Assembly: GCA_966674685.1 (NCBI GenBank)
Contig: CBKWJC010000025.1
Span: forward strand, 1 to 64,000
DNA from: Thainema sp966674685
Lineage (GTDB): Bacteria; Cyanobacteriota; Cyanobacteriia; Phormidesmidales; Phormidesmidaceae
Direction of reading: 5' to 3'
Length of the DNA stretch: 64,000 bases
The number at the start of each line of letters is the position of its first letter. Within the stretch, counting starts at the first letter, position 1. This document shows, piece after piece, positions 8,619 through 17,982 of this stretch. The translations under genes and the position numbers were made by a program. The notes beneath the pieces are model-generated. The model worked only from the letters and a program-made list of their open reading frames with translations. It was not told where the DNA came from and searched no databases.

Positions 8619-9038
8619 TTAGCTATATTCAATCATGCGAGTATTGTCGTTATACTTAGCTGTCATAATCAGCTCTTTGTCTGGAGCATAGATCAGCACA
8701 GTCAAATCTCGATGTGGAAAGTTCTTTTGAAACCCTTGCAGTAGCGATTTTGCAAGCGTTCTAACTTCTCTTGGTTGAACCTGTGGAGAAATAACAACAC
8801 CTAATTTGTCGTTATCGCGAACGTAGGCATCTGAAATTAATCCATTTGCCTTTTGCACAACCCAATTACCAAAAGTTTGACCCGAACTTGTGTCTCCTCG
8901 TTCGATTTGAGCATAGGCACCCGTCGGTAGTGAAGCAGGCGATTTTGATTGAACGCTGCTACTACAAGCAGTTGTAAAAACTAGCAAAGCGAGTGATAGG
9001 GCAATCACTACGTGCCGAATCGAGCGAAGCAAATTCAC
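8619..9038 (-). CDS. Small lipoprotein of unknown function
   Basis: A 139-residue precursor with a signal peptide and lipobox (LVFTTAC, Cys near residue 25), so probably lipid-anchored outside the inner membrane. The mature part of about 115 residues ends with an alternating beta/alpha pattern (DLTVLIYAPDKELIMTAKYN). A strong ribosome binding site GGAGG lies before the ATG. The family is not recognised; it resembles short cyanobacterial lipoproteins annotated as hypothetical. Confidence 0.7.
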   Translation of the reverse strand: MNLLRSIRHVVIALSLALLVFTTACSSSVQSKSPASLPTGAYAQIERGDTSSGQTFGNWVVQKANGLISDAYVRDNDKLGVVISPQVQPREVRTLAKSLLQGFQKNFPHRDLTVLIYAPDKELIMTAKYNDNTRMIEYS

Positions 9039-9163
9039 AACAGCCTCCTGGAAAGCCTAAATAACTGCTTTTAAGCTTAGATGGCATTGGTAAGACAAAC
9101 CTCTTCCACAGGAGATGTAGACGGGTATTCCACAAGTCGTAGTTAAAGTTACTTTTGATTAAG

Positions 9164-9718
9164 TTACTTTTGATAAAGCCAACCGCTGAATAATCGCGTT
9201 ATCCTTGGCATGACAACGTAGGTAATTAAAATAACCATGATGCCAGAGTTGATCAGCGATGCCAACCAAAACGGTAGCGCTTGCTGAAGAAACGGTGCAA
9301 TTGTCCAGCCCAAAAGATTGAGCAGAGCGTACACCACAATCCACGTCAACAGTGCCGTTTTGTAGCGAGGCGGCGTCCTCAGTGCCTGACCGGGAAGGGA
9401 GAACCAGGCTTCAATGCCGCTGATCTGCTGGATCTGAGGGTTTGACTCGACTAGGGGCTTGTCCTTGGCTACCCAGTATTTGCGATCGCGGGAGGTCATC
9501 CAGTCTTTGAGGTGGTCATAACAATCGAAGCGAAAGACAACAACGTATTCGGGCCGAATACCGGGTTGCGGTCGAATCACGTTGGCTCCCATATGGCCTG
9601 GATAAGCACTAGAGACTTTAGTAATGCCGCTGATCCAAGCCTCATATTGCGCTTCTCGTCCTGGTTTGACCCGCTGAGCTATAACCACAGTCACGGGATC
9701 AGTCAGTTGGTTAATCAT
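9164..9718 (-). CDS. Antibiotic biosynthesis monooxygenase (ABM) domain membrane protein
   Basis: A 184-residue protein. Residues of about 8-95 form a ferredoxin-like ABM domain (VTVVIAQRVKPGREAQYEAW, then VFRFDCYDHLKDWMTS). It is followed by two hydrophobic helices (about 120-140 and 148-170). ABM-membrane fusions are common in bacteria; the catalytic function is unproven and many are heme- or stress-related. The gene stands alone. Confidence 0.78.
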   Translation of the reverse strand: MINQLTDPVTVVIAQRVKPGREAQYEAWISGITKVSSAYPGHMGANVIRPQPGIRPEYVVVFRFDCYDHLKDWMTSRDRKYWVAKDKPLVESNPQIQQISGIEAWFSLPGQALRTPPRYKTALLTWIVVYALLNLLGWTIAPFLQQALPFWLASLINSGIMVILITYVVMPRITRLFSGWLYQK

Positions 9719-9782
9719 AGCTGCTGTACCAGTTCTACGAATTAGTATTACAGATGAGATGAGTGCTGAGCCGTAATTCGCC

Positions 9783-10385
9783 TCACTCCTCTCGCCTCAC
9801 GCTAAAAAAATGTCCGAGTTTACCAACTTCAATCCGCACAACATTAGCTGGCACAACACCACCAGGCGGCGGCAGAAACATACCTCCATTGGTGACAACA
9901 TAAATGCTGGTTACATCCTCAGCGCTGCGACCAAAGGCAACAGCAGTGCTGCCAATTACGCCCTGCTCAACTTGGGCAATAGTTGTGGTCGCTCCAGTTG
10001 GGCTGATGCGAAGGACACTGTTGTAAATATGAGTTGCGGCGTAGAGATTGCCATCTGTATCAAAGGCAAAGTCGTCAATATTGGTGGGTGTGACGAAAAC
10101 AGCAGGTTCTCCCGGCTGATTGTCGGCTGTAATTTGTCCTGCTTCGTGGCTAGTAATTAACAAGGTGCCGTCGGTGGCTATGACTAGATTTTCTAGGAAG
10201 GTATTAGCTGGAAACGAAGCAACAATCTGATGGGTCGCCAACTCGACGGGCGTCATGGCGTAGATGGGGGGCAAGCCTACGGTTTGAGTCATGAGTTGAC
10301 AGCTACTGATAGCTGTTAGCAATTTCTTATTTGCTAAGAATCGCGCCTCCTCCAGAAAATTGTCTGCATTCTTGATAACAATCAA
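9783..10385 (-). pseudogene. Internally shortened SMP-30/gluconolactonase-like beta-propeller
   Basis: An intact 200-codon frame, but shorter than the roughly 300-residue SMP-30/LRE-type propellers. The N-terminal blade (FPANTFLENLVIATDGTLL) is followed almost at once by late blades (NIDDFAFDTDGNLYAATHIY, then SIYVVTNGGMFLPPPGG). This suggests an in-frame loss of about 100-150 residues in the middle. The first 31 residues do not look like the family, so translation may begin at the ATG at 10292. The product may be non-functional or a minimal propeller. The size comparison is from memory of the family. Confidence 0.55.
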
Positions 10386-10622
10386 TTTGGAATTTTTTGG
10401 AAATTAGGAGGAATGATTGGAAGTTCAGCGACAAAGCTCAGGTGGACGCCATGCTAATTTAGGGGCAAGATTTGACGCAGTAGAGTAAAACGAATACTCA
10501 CAGCTTGCACCAAGAGCAACATCACTGGTGCGATACAGCGGTAACATCACCTCTTCCGACTTCAATTACACAAGGCGCAAGATATGAGAATAGTCATGCT
10601 GATTCTCTGCCTATTATAGTTC
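10386..10622. repeat. Intergenic DNA with family B repeat copy 3
   Basis: Positions 10498-10589 carry a diverged family B element. Its ends are TCACAGCTTGCACC and, inverted, TCATATCTTGCGCC. The inner part has a short dyad around CATCACTGGTGCGATACAGC. The remainder of the interval shows no gene. Confidence 0.55.
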
Positions 10623-11162
10623 CTATAACGTTTTCCATAAACTGATGGATTTTTGCCAAGTTTTCTGAAGTGCCAATAAGGGTCTAGGCTTGAGAATAAT
10701 CCAGTATTGGACTCGGTCAACCCACTGAAATAATGCGCCTTCACTTTTCAATCTTGGCTGATTCCAAATATCAGGAGGCGGGTTTCCAAAATAGCTGTGA
10801 TAAAACTCTAACGTTTGGCAATATTGCTGATAATATTTCAAACCTGACTCGACGCCTCCTAATCCTGGAAAATGGTGAAGGTTTTTTTGAATTATCTTTT
10901 GACAAAACTCATCCCAGTAGGAGCGCGTATAAAGTAAATGAAGATGCCAAACCCGGTCAACGTCTGTAGAAGGAGAAAGTTCTTGCTCTGCGATCGCAGC
11001 CAGAAACATGAACTTCTTGTATTCCACAATCGCACGGTAGGCATAGTTCTCTGACCATTGATATTCCCAAGCTAGTTTCATCGAGAAGGGAAACGAAGCA
11101 AGTGGATCATCTAACTTAAATTGACTAATCCTAGCATATAAATCTTTCTGTTCCGGCGTCAT
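10623..11162 (-). CDS. Glycine-rich-domain-containing (GRDP-like, DUF1399-type) protein
   Basis: A 179-residue protein carrying the signature DVDRVWHLHLLYTRSYWDEF, typical of GRDP/DUF1399-like proteins, in which the His and Trp residues are conserved. It lacks the later glycine-rich domain, so it is a short stand-alone version. It is the last gene of a five-gene leftward operon, 15 bp after the Ser/Thr kinase. The family's biochemical role is unknown; in plants related proteins are linked to stress. It may be a kinase partner or substrate (inference). Confidence 0.65.
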   Translation of the reverse strand: MTPEQKDLYARISQFKLDDPLASFPFSMKLAWEYQWSENYAYRAIVEYKKFMFLAAIAEQELSPSTDVDRVWHLHLLYTRSYWDEFCQKIIQKNLHHFPGLGGVESGLKYYQQYCQTLEFYHSYFGNPPPDIWNQPRLKSEGALFQWVDRVQYWIILKPRPLLALQKTWQKSISLWKTL

Positions 11163-11177
11163 CTTTCTGGCTTGAAC

Positions 11178-12593
11178 TCAGCAGCCACATCCACAAGTTT
11201 GTTCGGGAGGAACTTTAGGAGTGGGATAAACAACCTTAATTTCTAGATCAAGAAAGTCACTCAGCTCTTGAGCAAGCCACCATAATTCTGGCTGAGTCAA
11301 GGCATGTTCATTGCCTACTCGGTATTCTATATTACTGGCATAAATTGATAGCTTTGGTGCAACCTTTATTTCTCCTCTCCGAACAGTTTTGTTACTGGCA
11401 TCAATATAGCGATCAAAAGTGTAGCCAGGGTTATAAATCAAGTGCTGAATGTCTTCAAATGCAGAAGATTTAAAGCTCCATACCTTTAAATTGCAACAGA
11501 AAAAATGGCTGATTTCTTGATTTTTCTCAATTGCAATGACTTCTCTAAAACCTTTATCTTTATTCAAGCATTTAAGAAGAATGGCTAGAAGCCACAAAAC
11601 AGATCCAATCAAAAGCCCGCCTGGAACGAACGGGACAATTATGAATGCTAGCATAATGCAACCCAAATTTACCAAGTTAACAGAATATCTGGGTATGATA
11701 ATCTCCAAACGATTGCGATCGCGATACAACTTAATATCAGTGATAGTGGGTTTAAGATTATGATAATATTCATGGTTGCCATCTTCAGACTGCAAAGCCT
11801 CTAATGCAGTTTTAGCTGAGTCAAACCGTCGATCTAAATGTGGATGAGTCATCCTTTCTAACCATCTCGAAAATCGTCGGCTAATTTGGTCATGGGTGAA
11901 TTCAATTCGTCCGTTTGTTTGTGGTAAATCAGCCGGATGAACGCCTGTGATCAGGTAGATTAACGTCATGCCAAGACTATATAAATCAGAGGCGGTGGTA
12001 GTCTGCCCAGCAAACTGCTCTAGCGGGATGTAGCCATAACTGCCTACAATCGTAATGGTGCCGCTGTTTTGGTGAGCTACTGTTTGTACCGAGCCAAAAT
12101 CGACTAAATACAGATCGCCAACAGAGTGGCCAGAAGTATTTGAAATTAAAAGATTACTAGGCTTAATATCACGATGAATGACAGGCGGATTTTGAGCATG
12201 GAGATAAACCAAGATCTTGAGTATTCGGGTGGCTATCTCAATCACTTCTGCCTCGGAAAACGTCCTGCCATCTTGAATCGCTGCTTCTAAAGATGGTGCG
12301 TCAATATAGCTCTGAATTAGGGCAAATCCGCGTCCAATGTCTGTCTCAACATCAAAGAAATCGAGGTATTTAGGAACAGCAGGATGGTTCAGAGCTTTGA
12401 GCGTATCGGCCTCACGCTCGAATAGTTTGAGGTTTTCCCAAGTAAAGTCTGGCCCAAATAGCAGTAGCTTCAAAACGACTAATTCTTGCTGCGCTAAATC
12501 AGTCGCTAAAAATGTCCGTCTACCAACCTGACGGCCCAATAAAGACTGTATCTGATAGCGATTGCCGAAAATTTGGTGAGTTAACTGCTCCAT
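11178..12593 (-). CDS. Membrane-anchored Ser/Thr protein kinase
   Basis: A 471-residue Hanks-type kinase. The catalytic domain covers about residues 13-270, with ATP-binding Lys42, catalytic motif HRDIKPSN (140-147) and DFG (165-167). The glycine loop is degenerate. Hydrophobic segments around residues 310-345 form one or two transmembrane helices, and a C-terminal domain of about 120 residues ends in the cysteine cluster CGCGC. It sits fourth in the operon with a vWA lipoprotein, suggesting phosphorylation linked to envelope events (inference). Substrates are unknown. Confidence 0.88.
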   Translation of the reverse strand: MEQLTHQIFGNRYQIQSLLGRQVGRRTFLATDLAQQELVVLKLLLFGPDFTWENLKLFEREADTLKALNHPAVPKYLDFFDVETDIGRGFALIQSYIDAPSLEAAIQDGRTFSEAEVIEIATRILKILVYLHAQNPPVIHRDIKPSNLLISNTSGHSVGDLYLVDFGSVQTVAHQNSGTITIVGSYGYIPLEQFAGQTTTASDLYSLGMTLIYLITGVHPADLPQTNGRIEFTHDQISRRFSRWLERMTHPHLDRRFDSAKTALEALQSEDGNHEYYHNLKPTITDIKLYRDRNRLEIIIPRYSVNLVNLGCIMLAFIIVPFVPGGLLIGSVLWLLAILLKCLNKDKGFREVIAIEKNQEISHFFCCNLKVWSFKSSAFEDIQHLIYNPGYTFDRYIDASNKTVRRGEIKVAPKLSIYASNIEYRVGNEHALTQPELWWLAQELSDFLDLEIKVVYPTPKVPPEQTCGCGC

Positions 12594-12626
12594 GATTTTA
12601 GCCCCAGTTTTTATTCAAAATTAATG

Positions 12627-13025
12627 CTAGAAGGTGCCTAAAACTGTGGAATGGCAGCTAAGAATCTGAGTTTTAGAGTACCTTGATCGCAGATTTTCCT
12701 CGCGTTGACTATCTACTTCGCCGTAGGTTGCTAAAGTGTGAACTTTAGTGGGAATTGGCGGCGTTGACAAGATTTCTTCGCCTAAGCTGCTAAAAAGGAC
12801 AACCGTTTGTATGTACACCTGACGACGTTGATGTTTTCGGTATATATCGGTGTAGTTTTGCGCGATTTGTGACCACTGATTTTGAGGGCAATAGCTGCGA
12901 TCGATGAGGATAGTTAGACTGGGGATTGGGGATATCCAGCTAATGAAAATTCCCGCGATCGCAAACACTAGCCAACTCATCCCTAGCGTCACTAAAAGAC
13001 GATTTTTGATAAAAGATTGAGACAT
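12627..13025 (-). CDS. Small single-span membrane protein
   Basis: A 132-residue protein with one N-terminal transmembrane helix (about residues 10-30) and a roughly 100-residue remainder that probably lies on the periplasmic side. It starts 13 bp after the vWA lipoprotein gene and ends 33 bp before the kinase gene, so it belongs to the same transcript. No family is recognised. Confidence 0.65.
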   Translation of the reverse strand: MSQSFIKNRLLVTLGMSWLVFAIAGIFISWISPIPSLTILIDRSYCPQNQWSQIAQNYTDIYRKHQRRQVYIQTVVLFSSLGEEILSTPPIPTKVHTLATYGEVDSQREENLRSRYSKTQILSCHSTVLGTF

Positions 13026-13038
13026 GGTTTTAATAGGG

Positions 13039-14787
13039 TTAGAGATTGGTTTGAAACAGATCTTTCAGGAGTACCTGCACTTTTTCGGGCGTGCCTTCGT
13101 AGACGGTGCCCTCACGGACTGAGGCGATCGCCGCGAGTTCGTGTTGATTGACTTCGCCATAGGCAATGGGAAAAATTCTCACACCGCTGGCTTGAATCAC
13201 CGATTGAATTTGTTGGAAGGTCAGTCCGTCGGTGCGTTCTCCATCGGTGAGCAAGAGCAGGTAAAACTGGCCTTCTGGATCAAGTTTTTGCTTCTCCATC
13301 AAGGATGCCAGACCCACCGCTAAGCCGTCGTAAAGCGCCGTGGCTCCTTCGGCTTGGAGTTGGTTAATGGCGGTGTACAGTCGCTTTTTTTCAAACTCAT
13401 CAAAAGGGGCGAGATAAATGCGCCGGGTGGGGCGATCGCTAAAAGTCACCAGACCAATTTGGTTGCCGGGATTGATCTGTTGGCTAGCGAGCCGCAGCGC
13501 TTCTTGTACAGCAGATAGACGGTTTTCCTCCGTCATTGAGCCACTGGTATCGACCACCAGTTCCATGTAGACGGTGCGTCCCCCATCCTTACGCTGTTTC
13601 CAAAAAGATTGTGCGGCTTTGAGCACCTCCCCAGAAGGGATGGGCGGAAAATCTCCTTGCTGTAAGTAGTCAGTTTGTTCGTGACCCTGTCGAGCAGCCA
13701 GTTGTTGCATGGGTGTGGCCGTAGCGAAGGTGGCAAACTTTTCGAGGGCGGCTTTTTCGGTCGGGGTTGTCCAGTCGAAGGCGATCAGGGGGGACGTTTC
13801 GGCGATACCAAAGGGGACGTAAGCGAGTTGCTCAAAGCCGGGTTGTTGCTTTAGCCCCACGTAGCTCTGGTAGGACATGACAATGATTTGAAAGGCTTCC
13901 GGGTCGCGGAGCCAGATTTGCTTCACGTCCAGATAGGTAGGAGCGGTCAGGGTCACTTGTTTTTGAAAGGCACTGAAGGCCGAACTGACCTTTGGAGACT
14001 CCAGATCGGCGATCGCCAGCGGTTGACCATCCTCAGCATGTCCGGCAGCGCGCCAAAGCAAGGTATAGAGAAAATTCAGTGCCGGAGAGGCGATATAGGG
14101 ATTGCAAAAGCCGACTTCCAGATTGCCAGAGAGAATAGCATCCAGCACGCGATCGAAGGTCACGTCGCCATCCTGGGCCAGGGTTTCATACACTTCAGGA
14201 CGCATCGCCAAAATCGCTTGATTGGGCACCAGAGCTGGAGCAATGGTTTCAATGGTCACCCCATCAGCTTTGATCAGCTCTAGCCACAGGGCATGAGCGG
14301 GCGTGTATCCGGCAGGTTGACCTTTGCCTGTCCCTAGCATTTGCGCGCCTAACCCAGAGGGAATGTTACGCACCCCCACCTGGATGACCTGTCCCGATGG
14401 CAGCCTTTGTTGCTCCTGGTTAAAGGCTTCTGCCACATCCACTAGCCAGCGCTCATCAGGGCGGGCAGCATTAGCCTTTTCGGCAGAACTATAAATCTCT
14501 ACATACACAACGTTAGGATCATTTGTCGGCTCTGCGCCATATAAAGGATAGGTATTTGGGTCGGGTACGGGTTCTTGCAAGGGCGGAATCTCGGCATTAT
14601 AGGCGTCCGTATCTGATACCAATCGAGACTCTACTTGAATTTGGGGCAACAGCTCGTTGTGCAAGTGGCGTTCGGCACTTTCGAGCGAGAAGAACTGAGG
14701 GGATGGAGTCAGCGTAGCGGAACAGGCCCACAAAACACTGAGCAACAGTCCGATCGCAAATCCTCTGACAAATTTCTGTTTCATCAT
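13039..14787 (-). CDS. Lipoprotein: solute-binding-like domain plus vWA domain
   Basis: A 582-residue precursor with a lipobox (LLSVLWAC), so anchored outside the inner membrane. Residues of about 60-390 have the organisation of an extracellular solute-binding protein. Residues of about 405-575 form a von Willebrand A domain with an intact MIDAS start, DTSGS (413-417), plus LLLLTDGE further on. This fusion is known in cyanobacteria; ligand and partner are unknown. Its ATG overlaps the upstream gene's TGA (ATGA), so the two are translationally coupled. Confidence 0.85.
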   Translation of the reverse strand: MMKQKFVRGFAIGLLLSVLWACSATLTPSPQFFSLESAERHLHNELLPQIQVESRLVSDTDAYNAEIPPLQEPVPDPNTYPLYGAEPTNDPNVVYVEIYSSAEKANAARPDERWLVDVAEAFNQEQQRLPSGQVIQVGVRNIPSGLGAQMLGTGKGQPAGYTPAHALWLELIKADGVTIETIAPALVPNQAILAMRPEVYETLAQDGDVTFDRVLDAILSGNLEVGFCNPYIASPALNFLYTLLWRAAGHAEDGQPLAIADLESPKVSSAFSAFQKQVTLTAPTYLDVKQIWLRDPEAFQIIVMSYQSYVGLKQQPGFEQLAYVPFGIAETSPLIAFDWTTPTEKAALEKFATFATATPMQQLAARQGHEQTDYLQQGDFPPIPSGEVLKAAQSFWKQRKDGGRTVYMELVVDTSGSMTEENRLSAVQEALRLASQQINPGNQIGLVTFSDRPTRRIYLAPFDEFEKKRLYTAINQLQAEGATALYDGLAVGLASLMEKQKLDPEGQFYLLLLTDGERTDGLTFQQIQSVIQASGVRIFPIAYGEVNQHELAAIASVREGTVYEGTPEKVQVLLKDLFQTNL

Positions 14788-15443
14788 TCTGGGCTCTCCA
14801 ATAAACTTTGGGCGTTTTCTGCGGTAATGAGCTGTAGGCGGGTCGAAATGCCTGAAACAGTGGACTGCGATCGCTGAGTCAGATCGGTCAGCATCAGCTG
14901 ATCATGCAATTCTCGAAGCTGCTCATGGGTTTGCTGTAGCCGCGTCTGACTCCGCCGGAGTTGTTGCTGGGCCAGGGCTTGATAATGAGGCATTTGCACT
15001 CGCTGCGTAGTTTGCAGAGCACGGCTCAACTGATCTATCAGTTCCAAAACGGTGTATAGCGTTTCGATTAAATCAGGAATGAAAGTTGGCTCTTGCTGAG
15101 CGATTTGGGTTACGAGAGGGTGAATTGCGACGGCTTGTTGAACTGTTTTTTGCCATTGGGGTTGAGTAACGGTTGGCAAGAGTGGCTCAAGATTAGCTAA
15201 ACGCCACCGCCAAACTTCCAGATCCAGCAGGTTCGCTGAGGAAGCAGCTAGGTTACGGCTTGGTGGCTTAGGGAAACAGTACCAAGCAGCGATCGCCGCC
15301 GCCGTAATTGCCCCACCTGTGATCAGCACGACTAGCCGCAGCCCTTGCCACAGAACTAACCCGCCATATCCCACCGTCAGGCCAGCCAGCAGCCAGCGCA
15401 GAGACGGAGGGCGATTGCCCAAAGATTCTATCCACATGGTCAA
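14784..15443 (-). CDS. Membrane-anchored coiled-coil protein
   Basis: A 219-residue protein with two close hydrophobic helices near the N-terminus (about residues 17-55). A long helical, Gln/Leu-rich cytoplasmic part follows (about 65-200), with heptad-like leucines suggesting a coiled coil. It is the first gene of the five-gene operon running left to 10623. Family unrecognised; it may be a scaffold for the vWA protein or kinase. Confidence 0.65.
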   Translation of the reverse strand: MTMWIESLGNRPPSLRWLLAGLTVGYGGLVLWQGLRLVVLITGGAITAAAIAAWYCFPKPPSRNLAASSANLLDLEVWRWRLANLEPLLPTVTQPQWQKTVQQAVAIHPLVTQIAQQEPTFIPDLIETLYTVLELIDQLSRALQTTQRVQMPHYQALAQQQLRRSQTRLQQTHEQLRELHDQLMLTDLTQRSQSTVSGISTRLQLITAENAQSLLESPE

Positions 15444-15509
15444 ACCCTAAAATCGTTTCTCACCACAAACAGGATGAGTAATGAATGAGTAGATCCTATT
15501 TATTTGCCG

Positions 15510-15526
15510 CTTACTTGTCAAGTAAG
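15510..15526. promoter_or_regulatory. Palindromic operator candidate between divergent operons
   Basis: CTTACTTGTCAAGTAAG is a perfect inverted repeat with 8-base arms. A further half-site, GCAAGTAAA, lies at 15540-15548. The phrase TCCTATTTA occurs twice nearby (15494 and 15527). It lies in the 194-bp gap between the divergently transcribed vWA/kinase operon and the NACHT gene, whose product carries an HTH. Autoregulation is an inference. Confidence 0.5.
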
Positions 15527-15637
15527 TCCTATTTAAGGGCAAGTAAAGCCTGTTTGGATGATGAAAATTGTCATAGATAGGAATCTTTTACCTATGCTGA
15601 GTAACATGGAGGTGTTCATCCAATTAGTTGCGATTTC

Positions 15638-17980
15638 ATGGCTAAACCCTCTCTCACTGCTACATCCAAAGGGATTGAGGCCGCCCACCAGGCTCTCCTC
15701 AAAGCTGGATGGACTCAAAAACATCTCGTTTCGTTGGTGGGTTGTAGTCGCCAGCCCATCACTAAATTTTTTCAAGGAGAAGCGGTTTCCCAAAGTATCT
15801 TCATGCGGGTGTGTGAGCAACTGGGGCTAAACTGGCAAGAGATTGCCGGATTAGCACCGCCGCCAACAGTGCGATCGCAACCTGACACGGCCCCGATTTC
15901 AGGCCAGGATACGGACACCCTCAATACCTTGGTGCAAACTCTGCGCCAAAAGCTGTATTCCAGTGTGCAAGAACGCTGCGGTACCATGCGCGTTCTGGAT
16001 ATGTCGTATCCCATTCAGGTGAACGACATTTACACCAGTGTGAATGTGCTGGAGCAAATTACCGGACGCCGCCACCAAACCCTGGATGAGTTACTACGGG
16101 CGTGCGAGGCAGAAGATTTTGATCGGTTGGGTCTGGGCACGGTAGCCGAAGAACGAGTGCCTGCACTGGATGCGGTCAAGACCTACAAAAAGCTGATCAT
16201 TTTAGGCAAACCGGGAGCTGGTAAAACCACGTTCTTAAAGCATTTAGCGATTCAGTGTAATGAGGGATTATTTGAACCCGATCGCTTACCCATTTTTGTC
16301 ACCTTAAAAGACTTTGCCGAAGCAGACGGTAAACCTAATTTATTGGAATATATTAGTCGTGATTTGAACCATTACTTACCCACAGAGCTGGCGATCACTC
16401 AAGAGACACTAGCAGATGATTTTTATCAAGTATTTTTAGCAGGAAAAGCATTGATTTTGCTGGATGGATTGGATGAAGTGAGATCGGAAGATCATCAGCG
16501 AGTCATCAAAGAAATTCGCGGCTTTTCTGAGCAGTTTCGTCATAATCAGTTTTTGATGACCTGTCGCATTGCGGCCTGGGATTACGTCTTTGAAAAATTC
16601 ACGGAAGTGGAGGTAGCTGATTTTGATGATGAGCAAATTGCTATTTTTGCGTCTAAATGGTTCAAGCTGCACGCGATACCGCCTCAACTCTTCCTCAAAG
16701 AACTTGAACAGCATCCTCCGATCAAGCAACTGGCTACTAGTCCGCTGCTGTTAACGCTGATCTGTTTGGCGTTTGAGGAGTCAGGCGGTTTTCCCAATAG
16801 TCGCTTTGAATTGTACAAAGAGGGCATTGATGCCCTGCTGAAAAAATGGGATGCTAAGCGAGGCATTCAACGCGATCAGGTGTACAAAAATTTGTCCCAC
16901 TTACGTAAAGAAGACTTGTTGAGCTATATTGCTCTGATTACGTTTAAACGAAAAGACTATTTCTTTAAACAAACGATTACTGAGCAGTATATTGCCGACT
17001 ATATTCGCAATTTATCTGAGACAGATGAACCAGAAACCCTACAGATTGACAGTGAAGTTATTTTGCGTTCCATTGAAGCTCAGCATGGCCTATTAATCGA
17101 GCGTGCCAAAGGTATTTATTCTTTTTCTCACATGACATTTCATGAGTATTTTACGGCACGAGAAATTGTGCAAAATAGCCGATCGCTCGAAATTGCCCTA
17201 CAAGATTTAGCTGCTCATGGAGCTGATAAACGCTGGCGAGAGGTCATCCTGCTGGCTACAGAAATGTTGCGTGACGCCTCACTACTGTTGGTACCGTTGA
17301 AACAGACCATCGATCGGTTACTAGCAGGATCAGAGCGCTTGCAGCAGTTTTTGCAAGAGGTTTGCGATCGCGCCGCTGCCCCCGAATTTGCCGACTTCAA
17401 ACCGGCTGCTGTCCGAGCATTCTGCTTTGATATTGACTTCGACATTGATGAAAACCGAGCCGTCGCTCTGGCTCTCGACCGCACCGCCAATCGCTTGGTT
17501 TGCGCCAGCTTTCTAACCCGCATGATGGATGACATCAGTTTGGCAGAAGCCATTGCCATGACTCAAACCTACGATGAGCAAGTTGCTAACCCTGCGGCCA
17601 AAATCACGGCAGCGCCATCAGCCAACGCTGTCATGCTGACTGCCATTAACATTGCCATCGACTCTCACAGCCTCGACTCCAGCGAACAGGTCACCTTAAA
17701 AACCCTGCTCCAGCGCCTCAAAGGGCACGCTGACGATGACGAAACCGTGAAGGAAGTTGCCGATAAAGCCCGAGAGGTAGCCAAACACCGTCATCACATC
17801 GGCAAAGCTTGGCAGTTTACCCCTGAGGAGAAGGAACAGTTGAAGCAGTACTACACCACCACCCGCCTGCTGGTGGAATGCCTCAACAGCGATGGCTGTA
17901 TGCTATCGCCCCAGAAGCGGCGGGAGTTGCAGGCTGCTCTGTTTTTGCCGATTGCACCTCTTCAGCTTGAGAAACACTAA
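15638..17980 (+). CDS. HTH-NACHT NTPase with C-terminal helical domain (candidate defence protein)
   Basis: A 780-residue protein. Residues of about 8-72 form a Cro/C1-like HTH (TQKHLVSLVGCSRQPITKFF). The NACHT ATPase begins near residue 175, with P-loop GKPGAGKTT at 190-198 and Walker B LILLDGLDE at 272-280, then the NACHT helical region. The C-terminal 200 residues (FKPAAVRAFCFDIDFDID and onward) match the NACHT conflict-system C-terminal helical domains described in bacterial NACHT proteins, some of which protect against phages. No in-frame start exists upstream before a stop, so the ATG at 15638 is firm although no ribosome binding site is close. A cupin gene begins 2 bp after its stop. 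Confidence 0.88.
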   Translation: MAKPSLTATSKGIEAAHQALLKAGWTQKHLVSLVGCSRQPITKFFQGEAVSQSIFMRVCEQLGLNWQEIAGLAPPPTVRSQPDTAPISGQDTDTLNTLVQTLRQKLYSSVQERCGTMRVLDMSYPIQVNDIYTSVNVLEQITGRRHQTLDELLRACEAEDFDRLGLGTVAEERVPALDAVKTYKKLIILGKPGAGKTTFLKHLAIQCNEGLFEPDRLPIFVTLKDFAEADGKPNLLEYISRDLNHYLPTELAITQETLADDFYQVFLAGKALILLDGLDEVRSEDHQRVIKEIRGFSEQFRHNQFLMTCRIAAWDYVFEKFTEVEVADFDDEQIAIFASKWFKLHAIPPQLFLKELEQHPPIKQLATSPLLLTLICLAFEESGGFPNSRFELYKEGIDALLKKWDAKRGIQRDQVYKNLSHLRKEDLLSYIALITFKRKDYFFKQTITEQYIADYIRNLSETDEPETLQIDSEVILRSIEAQHGLLIERAKGIYSFSHMTFHEYFTAREIVQNSRSLEIALQDLAAHGADKRWREVILLATEMLRDASLLLVPLKQTIDRLLAGSERLQQFLQEVCDRAAAPEFADFKPAAVRAFCFDIDFDIDENRAVALALDRTANRLVCASFLTRMMDDISLAEAIAMTQTYDEQVANPAAKITAAPSANAVMLTAINIAIDSHSLDSSEQVTLKTLLQRLKGHADDDETVKEVADKAREVAKHRHHIGKAWQFTPEEKEQLKQYYTTTRLLVECLNSDGCMLSPQKRRELQAALFLPIAPLQLEKH

Positions 17981-17982
17981 CT

